64,000 bases of DNA, from assembly GCF_002007565.1 (NCBI RefSeq), contig NZ_CP015625.1:682001-746000 (forward strand), given 5' to 3'. The position numbers and the translations under genes were made by a program. This document shows, in pieces, positions 58,287-64,000 of the stretch (within the stretch, counting starts at the first letter, position 1; every line of letters begins with the position of its first letter). The notes below the pieces were generated by a model. That model was given only the letters and a program-made list of their open reading frames with translations. It was not told where the DNA came from and did not search any database. This DNA is from Ditibartonella choladocola. Lineage in GTDB: Bacteria > Pseudomonadota > Alphaproteobacteria > Rhizobiales > Rhizobiaceae.

Positions 58287-59645
58287 TCATAAGGTTTTGC
58301 GTGGTTTATGTGTTGCGCGCCATTTTTGCGATAAGCCGTAAGCCAGTCCGAAAACCGCCGACACCAGAGACCCGCCAAGGATTGCGAGTTTCGCCGCTTC
58401 CAATTGTTCCGGATTGGAAAATGCCAGAGTTGCGGTAAAAATGGACATGGTAAAGCCAATTCCTCCCAATAATCCTACGAGAGCCATTCCATGCCAATTT
58501 ATTCCTGCCGGAAGGCGGCAAAGGCCAAAACGCACGGCAATGAAACTGAAAAGTACAATACCGAGCGGTTTACCTATAACGAGACCAAGCCCTATACCAA
58601 TCATAATGATAAAGGAAGAATGATTGTCAAAATCGACATTGGAAATATTGATACCCGCATTGGCAAGCGCAAAGAGGGGCATAATGAGAAATGAAACCCA
58701 AGGATTGAACGCGTGAACAAGCCTTGATACCGGCGCATCAATTGCTGCCAAACTCTTTCGTATTTCAAGAAGAGCAAAACGGCGCTTTAAAGCGCTGTCT
58801 TGGGTTTTTTCATTTTTCAATATCTCCAAAGCGTAAGACATTCGGTTGACAGGCGCAATCAGTGAACGGGGGGCAAGCGCCGGTGTCAATAATCCCGCTA
58901 TGACACCTGACAGGGAAGGGTGGACTCCGCATATCATCAGTCCGAGCCAGAGGAGACCGACGGGAAGAACATAAATCAGTGCCGAATTTATTCCTATCCA
59001 TTGCAAAAAAACAATGATGATAATTGCAAGACATGCAAATGGCAGACCTGCGAGATCAAAACTGCCGGAATAAAAAATAGCGATAATCAAAATAGCGATA
59101 ATGTCGTCAATCGTGGCGAGCGCAAGCAAAACGATTCTTAAATTGGTTGGAACCGATTTTCCCAAAAGTGCCAGAATGCCGATTGCAAAGGCTATGTCGG
59201 TTGCAGTGGGCACAGCCCAACCATGGCTCGTTGGTGGCATAGGATTGGTAGAAAAATAAATGATCGCCGGTATTATAACGCCGCCAATAGCCGCAACGAT
59301 GGGCAATAAAGCCTGACGAAATTCGCTCAAGGCCCCTTCATGAATTTCCCGCCTTATTTCCATGCCAGCAACAAGGAAAAACAGCGTCATGAAACCGTCA
59401 TTCACCAGAAAGTGCAGGTCTTTGGAGAAGGAAAATCCGAAAGCTTCTATCGAAATTTTTTGTTGCCAGAATTTCTGATATGCGGCCGCATAAGTCGAAT
59501 TGGCAAGCAAGAGAGCAACAAATGTTGCTATAACGAGAACAACGCCCGCCATCGCTTCAATATGAAAAAAATTGCGACAGGCTGAAAATATTTTTTCGGC
59601 AATAGCAGAGGCACGGTTAGGCAGGCGGCGGGATATATTATTCAT
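58287..59645 (-). CDS. nhaA: Na+/H+ antiporter NhaA
   Basis: A 452-residue inner-membrane antiporter with 12 helices, exporting Na+ in exchange for protons. The ion-binding aspartate pair is in ALATIDDIIAILIIAIFY (near 170), the pH-sensor helix start in DGFMTLFFLVAGMEIRREI (near 78-96), and GWAVPTATDIAFAIGILALLGK (near 150) is the helix IV signature. AGGAACTTGCC precedes the ATG. The C-terminal part (IGFTMSIFTATLAF) is complete. It is single and preceded by a 300-bp AT-rich region. Confidence 0.96.
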   Translation of the reverse strand: MNNISRRLPNRASAIAEKIFSACRNFFHIEAMAGVVLVIATFVALLLANSTYAAAYQKFWQQKISIEAFGFSFSKDLHFLVNDGFMTLFFLVAGMEIRREIHEGALSEFRQALLPIVAAIGGVIIPAIIYFSTNPMPPTSHGWAVPTATDIAFAIGILALLGKSVPTNLRIVLLALATIDDIIAILIIAIFYSGSFDLAGLPFACLAIIIIVFLQWIGINSALIYVLPVGLLWLGLMICGVHPSLSGVIAGLLTPALAPRSLIAPVNRMSYALEILKNEKTQDSALKRRFALLEIRKSLAAIDAPVSRLVHAFNPWVSFLIMPLFALANAGINISNVDFDNHSSFIIMIGIGLGLVIGKPLGIVLFSFIAVRFGLCRLPAGINWHGMALVGLLGGIGFTMSIFTATLAFSNPEQLEAAKLAILGGSLVSAVFGLAYGLSQKWRATHKPRKTL

Positions 59646-59945
59646 GGCAAGTTCCTATGTGCTGGCGGCCCGACCAGCTTGAAACCTGCCCGAAACAATT
59701 TATCGAACACCCGTTGGCAACTATATAAAACTGACAGAAAACTACAATAACAATTTTCTATTTTTTATTGTCCGACATTTGTCAGAACAGAATAAAATTC
59801 CGGTTATCACTCTTTGAACGCGTCATTGAATTATATTATAAAGAGATATTTTACATAAATAAAAATTATAAATTTTTAAAAAACTAAAAATAAAATAACG
59901 GGTGGTATTTATTAAATATAGAATAATATTATTGAATTAAATTAT
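59646..59945. other. Very AT-rich promoter region of nhaA
   Basis: About 300 bp. The right half (59830-59945) is nearly pure A/T. It contains the nhaA promoter region and the space behind the terminator of the AsmA-like pair. Nothing else recognised. Confidence 0.45.
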
Positions 59946-59972
59946 TATAAAGGGGATATGATCCCCTTTATA
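59946..59972 (-). terminator. Rho-independent terminator of the AsmA-like gene pair
   Basis: A perfect 12-bp stem TATAAAGGGGAT / ATCCCCTTTATA around the loop ATG, followed on the minus strand by an A/T-rich run (ATAATTTAATTC). It lies 18 bases after the stop at 59991. Confidence 0.75.
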
Positions 59973-59990
59973 AAACGGAATTTAGGACTT

Positions 59991-61688
59991 TCAGTTTTCG
60001 TTTTTTACCGTAAGGTTTACTTTGTTGAGCGCAGTTGCAAGATCGTTTTGCAAGGCTGTTTCAAGATCGGTAGCCGTTAGCCCTTTATTATCCTTGGCTT
60101 CAAGCGATATTTTGAGCGTTCCGGGTTTTTTAGCGAAAGCACCGAAAGCAGATGAAATCTTTTGTGCTTCATCATGATCTTTCAAAAGCATTGCCGGACT
60201 CTTCGTCATTACGACATAAAAGTCTTCATAAAGTTCCTGCTTGAGATCGTGTTTATTGTCATTCAAATTCTGGGCAAGATAGGTAAACAATTTGTCGATG
60301 AAGCCGAAATCGGAATAGCGCATATCAGCTTTGGTGATGCCAATCCGGTTTGCGGCGTCAAGGGACGCATCCTTATCGCCGGAAAACAATGCGGGTTCGG
60401 CATTGATGATTGTTGCCGACATCTGCCCCGAACCGATGCCGTTAGCAGTGAAAGAAAGATCGTTCAAAGCAAGCGTTTTGCCTCTGGAATTATAGGAAAA
60501 ATCAATTTTTCCAGAAAGATCCAGTGTTTTGAAGCCCATATTTCTCAAAATTTCAAAATCTTTTTGCGGCATTTCGGATGTGTTGAGCGAAAGGCCGTTG
60601 AGCGACACAAGTAGACTTTCGGGAACCGGCTGATTCCATTCGCGTGGTAGAAGTTGAAATGAATTGAGGCTTGCTTTGATTTTCGGCAAATCAATATCAG
60701 CTTTTTCAACTTCAGCATCAATGGCAGTTATTGCCGAAACAAGTGTTACAAGCAGCGCGTTTCTTGCCGCCTTTTCATTTTTTTCGTCCCCGCTCTTCTT
60801 GGCTTCAAGATAGGTTCTGGCCAGAGTTTCCGGTACGTCCTGCATCGGGTGCATCTTCAAGCCGTTGGTTTTAAACTTGTCGAGTGAAAAATGCGCATTG
60901 CGGTTTGTACCTTCATACACATCAATTGCGATATCGCCTAATTCGACAGGACCGAAGACCGTCCGCCCCACCTTGTCGGGTTTGATCTTTCCGGCGAGGA
61001 TTGAATAGGCGTAACCGACATCAATGTCATCGGCCCGCATGGCATTGCTTTTGCCGATAAGGCGAAGACCGTCGCCGCTATTTGTATCGGAATTTTTCAA
61101 ACCGACATTGGTGCTCATGCCGTCAATGCCGACAGAGCCGATATTGCCTGCCTTCAAATTTGAAAGCCAGAAGCCCTTAATGTCCAGTTTTTCTGTCTCG
61201 CCGTTGGGATTGGCAAGAGATACTTCTATGTTCGGCGCATTTACAGATGATACATCAACCCTCATCAGAGCTTGTAAAACATGGGATTCGATTGATGTAT
61301 CCTTGTCTTTAAGGGTTATGCCACTGAGAGTCACTTCCGGAATTTCGACGTGAATATTCTCTCGTTTCAAGTCGATATTGTAGATCGTGAATGAACCGGG
61401 GACAAAGCCAACCGGCGGACGACCGGAAATGGCACCGATTTTAAGCGTAACGCCTTCGGGCACTGGAAGTGTCACATTTTTGAGGTTGACATTACCGGCA
61501 ACTGTCACTTCCGATTGATCGGCCTTGACACCATGTTTTACCATCTCGTCTTTGACAAAGCTGTTGAGGTAAGGAGCGGCCATATAAAAAGCGCCGACTG
61601 CCAATATGGCCAGAATGACCACGCCTCCGATAATATAAATTAACCAGCGTTTGAGTGTTGCTATCAACCAGCCACCGAAATTGGCCAT
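59991..61688 (-). CDS. Membrane-anchored AsmA-like periplasmic protein, unassigned (second of a pair)
   Basis: A 565-residue protein with one N-terminal membrane helix (about 15-38) and a large periplasmic part made mainly of beta strands in the style of AsmA/DUF748 proteins: short amphipathic strands with VTVAGNVNLKNVTLPVPEGV near 60-80, GITLKDKDTSIESHVLQAL, then a helical insert near 290-330 and LNDLSFTANGIGSGQMSATI near 420. No catalytic motif or named domain is recognised. It lies 15 bases after its upstream neighbour, to which it is similar in layout (TM helix plus beta-rich body and a C-terminal Leu/Lys-rich helical end), so the two are probably distant paralogues and partners. AsmA-like proteins carry lipids across the periplasm; applying that here is inference. 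Confidence 0.78.
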   Translation of the reverse strand: MANFGGWLIATLKRWLIYIIGGVVILAILAVGAFYMAAPYLNSFVKDEMVKHGVKADQSEVTVAGNVNLKNVTLPVPEGVTLKIGAISGRPPVGFVPGSFTIYNIDLKRENIHVEIPEVTLSGITLKDKDTSIESHVLQALMRVDVSSVNAPNIEVSLANPNGETEKLDIKGFWLSNLKAGNIGSVGIDGMSTNVGLKNSDTNSGDGLRLIGKSNAMRADDIDVGYAYSILAGKIKPDKVGRTVFGPVELGDIAIDVYEGTNRNAHFSLDKFKTNGLKMHPMQDVPETLARTYLEAKKSGDEKNEKAARNALLVTLVSAITAIDAEVEKADIDLPKIKASLNSFQLLPREWNQPVPESLLVSLNGLSLNTSEMPQKDFEILRNMGFKTLDLSGKIDFSYNSRGKTLALNDLSFTANGIGSGQMSATIINAEPALFSGDKDASLDAANRIGITKADMRYSDFGFIDKLFTYLAQNLNDNKHDLKQELYEDFYVVMTKSPAMLLKDHDEAQKISSAFGAFAKKPGTLKISLEAKDNKGLTATDLETALQNDLATALNKVNLTVKNEN

Positions 61689-61703
61689 TCTTTTCTTCCA
61701 GTC

Positions 61704-63752
61704 TTAATGTTGTACGTCTGCGCTCAAGTCGATCTTGTCGAACAGGCTCAACGGCGCAATTCGAGCCGCTAAAAAGTCTGCCAATCCGACACCTTGTCCG
61801 GATTTTGCTTTAGCATGGATATTCAAAGTTCCACCGCTTTCTAAAAAGTTTTGCACTGCTTCGCCAAATTTTTGTGAATTTTCCGCACCGAGGAAAATTG
61901 CAACAGCCAACCTGGTTTTGACAGCCGCCTCTTTGCGTTTGTCAGCAAATTTTTCGCCTGTATTCGCATCATAAAATTTTGCAAAACGATCAAGAAAATT
62001 ATCAGCGTTTACGGTCAAGTCCATGCTCTTTGCATGTATAACAAGACCTGCTGCGGCAATAGTCATAACATTGTCCGAGAAAAATGCCGGATCGACATTA
62101 ACGAACGAGCCTTTAAGAGACCAACGTCCTATGTCGGGATAATCCATAGTCAACTCCTTAATATCAAGAGTTTCATTGTCGGCGTTCCATGAACCATCAA
62201 AAATAAAATCCTCTGATATTGTCTTATAGCCGAGCTGACTGAGCAATCCACCGTTTGTTGTTTTAGAAAAGCCTAACTCGGTTAAAATGGGGAATTTCTT
62301 ATCCCAATCTGCCGCAGAGCCTTGCAACCCTTTCCAGTCTATTTTTAGTGATGTCGGAATGGCTCCCAAGTTGAAATTCGCTTTCACGTCCAGAGAATTG
62401 AATGTGACAGGCGAGTTGTCAGAGCCGTTTTCCGAAGGCGGAGGCAATAATGAAAAACCGGACAGGTGAATAGTGTCGAATTGCGGCATCAAAGGAAGGT
62501 TCTCACTTTGAAGAAAAGCTTTGAAAACACGGCTGATACTATCAAAATCGCCTTTGTCCAATTTGTCCAATTTGGTCAGCATGTCGTTAATATGAGGAAA
62601 ACGCAGTTGCGAGATTGAAAAATCGTCAAGCGTTGCTGTCTCGTTGTCTCTGTCTATGGTTTTGATGCCTTTCAACGCGATGTCGAATTTGCCATTATTG
62701 TAAGTAAAAGAGCTATCTTGAACATTTGCGCTGCTATCAGGGTGTTTTATAGCGAGTCCGGTCAAATGTATATCGGCAAAGCCGATAGACGGGATGATGG
62801 CAAGTTTCTCGGTGAGCAATCTTGCCTCATCAGATTTGCCGATGCTGCTATTGCTATCGGCATTGTCAAGCTGTTTGACCATTTCCGAAAGGGAAAATGG
62901 CAGTCGACGCACCGAAATTTTTGTTCCGGAAATTTTTTCGAGCGTTGTATTGCCGACGTTCTCGTTATCTATAACGTCGTCAATTGACAAAGTTTGAACT
63001 GACCAGTTGCCCGTTATGTCTTTAAACGGGTTTTCTGTTTCGCCAGCAGAAGACGGTTCGCTATAATAGCGAACAAGATAACCGATATTGAAATTGTCAA
63101 TTTCAGCCTTGCCGGTTTTGGTCGATATAATACGATTGATCGTAGAAGCATCACTTTCACCGGCCAAACGGACTTCGCCCGAAAGACCATCGCTCGTCAA
63201 TTTTTTGACAATTCCTTTGTCAATATCGTTGAACACAACATTATTATAAGTCATTGCCTCGCCACCGTTACCGGTTTTGCGTGTCACAATCATTGAAGGG
63301 GCGACAATTTTTTTTACCGCAATATTTGTAACGTCAAAAAAGACATTTCCATTATTGGCGCCGGTCTTTTCATTAAGTGCGAAATTTTGCACACTCATCG
63401 CGGGAACCGAGACTTCGGTTTTGCCAAATTGATAAGAAAGGTTTTCCAGTTTCAGATTTTTACTGGTTTTACCGGAAAAATTGACCTCACCCTTGATTGT
63501 TTCGACGTTCAGGCTTTCTTCGGACGAGAGTTTCACCTTTGCATTATGGGCAGTGAAATGACGCCGCCAATTGACGTCAAGTGAACCGACACTGATACCA
63601 TTGGCTTTGAGAAAATTTTCAACATGCTTTTGTGCCGAGCGTGCAAGATAAAAGACAAAGCCGCCACAAATAAGGGCAATAATAACAAGGCCTGTAATGA
63701 TCTTTTTCCAAGGCGATTTTTTTATAGTCTTATCTGCGGTCTGTTCACTCAT
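61704..63752 (-). CDS. Membrane-anchored AsmA-like periplasmic protein, unassigned (first of a pair)
   Basis: A 682-residue protein. After a charged cytoplasmic start comes one membrane helix (about 20-40, IITGLVIIALICGGFVFYL), then a periplasmic body of repeated short strands: SLDVNWRRHFTAHNAKVKL, LENLSYQFGKTEVSVPAM, later HLTGLAIKH, IHLSGFSLLPPP and LTMDYPDIGRWSLKGSF. The pattern is that of AsmA-type beta-groove proteins, without a named domain that I can identify. ATG 63752 with GAGGGTG six bases ahead is chosen over the longer frame to 63776. It heads a two-gene operon with the smaller paralogue and a terminator behind both. Envelope lipid transport or outer-membrane maintenance is the working guess. 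Confidence 0.78.
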   Translation of the reverse strand: MSEQTADKTIKKSPWKKIITGLVIIALICGGFVFYLARSAQKHVENFLKANGISVGSLDVNWRRHFTAHNAKVKLSSEESLNVETIKGEVNFSGKTSKNLKLENLSYQFGKTEVSVPAMSVQNFALNEKTGANNGNVFFDVTNIAVKKIVAPSMIVTRKTGNGGEAMTYNNVVFNDIDKGIVKKLTSDGLSGEVRLAGESDASTINRIISTKTGKAEIDNFNIGYLVRYYSEPSSAGETENPFKDITGNWSVQTLSIDDVIDNENVGNTTLEKISGTKISVRRLPFSLSEMVKQLDNADSNSSIGKSDEARLLTEKLAIIPSIGFADIHLTGLAIKHPDSSANVQDSSFTYNNGKFDIALKGIKTIDRDNETATLDDFSISQLRFPHINDMLTKLDKLDKGDFDSISRVFKAFLQSENLPLMPQFDTIHLSGFSLLPPPSENGSDNSPVTFNSLDVKANFNLGAIPTSLKIDWKGLQGSAADWDKKFPILTELGFSKTTNGGLLSQLGYKTISEDFIFDGSWNADNETLDIKELTMDYPDIGRWSLKGSFVNVDPAFFSDNVMTIAAAGLVIHAKSMDLTVNADNFLDRFAKFYDANTGEKFADKRKEAAVKTRLAVAIFLGAENSQKFGEAVQNFLESGGTLNIHAKAKSGQGVGLADFLAARIAPLSLFDKIDLSADVQH

Positions 63753-64000
63753 TGAATTCACCCTCGATTGACACAAAGTTTTGTTGCAATACGGCTTGTC
63801 CCATTTCGTTTAATGCCAAACAATCGCGACTTTTTTCTGGCAGAACAATCCTTAATATAAGCGAGTGCCGGAGTCTCGTTCTTTTTTAAAACCTTAGCCC
63901 GACAATTGCAGTTTAAGAAATGGATTTTGAATGGTTGAACCGGTTTCGGGCTTGAAGCTGCGGTTGCAGAGCCAAACTTTAATCCTCGAAGCTCTTTGAC

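Noticed and set aside
63759-64000. Minus-strand frame open to the window edge, possible 3' end of a gene
   Set aside because: About 80 codons with no recognisable motif; it ends within the upstream part of the AsmA-like gene start region and could be chance. More sequence past 64000 would decide.

Overview
The window reads as chromosomal DNA of an alphaproteobacterium of the Rhizobiales (Hyphomicrobiales), close to Bartonellaceae/Brucellaceae. The evidence is a clear Brucella-type Omp10 lipoprotein beside hemH, a comF-grxC-DUF1178 / ubiG-lysC-ptsP neighbourhood typical of the order, a NadQ-like regulator, a Fur/Mur-type regulator, and AT-leaning composition (GC in the mid-40s by eye). A large classical autotransporter and several transport genes that look enteric suggest a host- or gut-associated Bartonella-like lineage; this last step is inference. 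I see no rRNA, tRNA, CRISPR array, prophage or intact insertion sequence.

Layout. 1-13 kb: a DUF882 peptidase-like protein, an NtrC-like regulator with degenerate receiver and AAA+ domains, omp10-hemH, qmcA-nfeD, rsmB-mtnN, guaA, trhP. 13.4-19.1 kb: one autotransporter gene of about 1.9 kb codons. 20-24.4 kb: a tight four-gene operon (PAP2-type phosphatase, eptA, and a PmrA/PmrB-like two-component pair), an envelope-modification module. 24.9-28.2 kb: a ProY-like permease and an iron-dependent alcohol dehydrogenase, each in long non-coding surroundings. 28.3-41.1 kb: ptsP, lysC, ubiG, DUF1178, grxC, comF, an NDUFAF5-like methyltransferase, tcyP, a small membrane protein, mutT-GNAT-argJ, and a parvulin. 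41.5-48.4 kb: secA, a Fur-family gene, prfA and an apparently frameshifted prmC, then an MFS transporter.

48.5-52.9 kb is the best regulated locus: nrdHIEF (class Ib ribonucleotide reductase) behind a promoter covered by two candidate NrdR boxes 31 bp apart, followed by a cobalamin riboswitch in a leader of about 430 nt that also holds two mini-ORFs. This implies that the oxygen/manganese-dependent reductase is shut down when dNTP pools are adequate or when B12 is available, presumably because a B12-dependent reductase is encoded elsewhere.

53-64 kb: a NadQ-like regulator, a gene-poor stretch with repeats and an orphan terminator, a small secreted repeat protein, a UdgX/radical-SAM DNA-repair pair, nhaA, and two adjacent large membrane-anchored AsmA-like proteins that I cannot assign to a named family. 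The items most worth following are the doubly controlled nrd leader, the A7 frameshift in prmC, the PAP2-EptA-PmrAB operon with a missing catalytic aspartate, the degenerate NtrC-like regulator, the AsmA-like pair and the small tandem-repeat loci.
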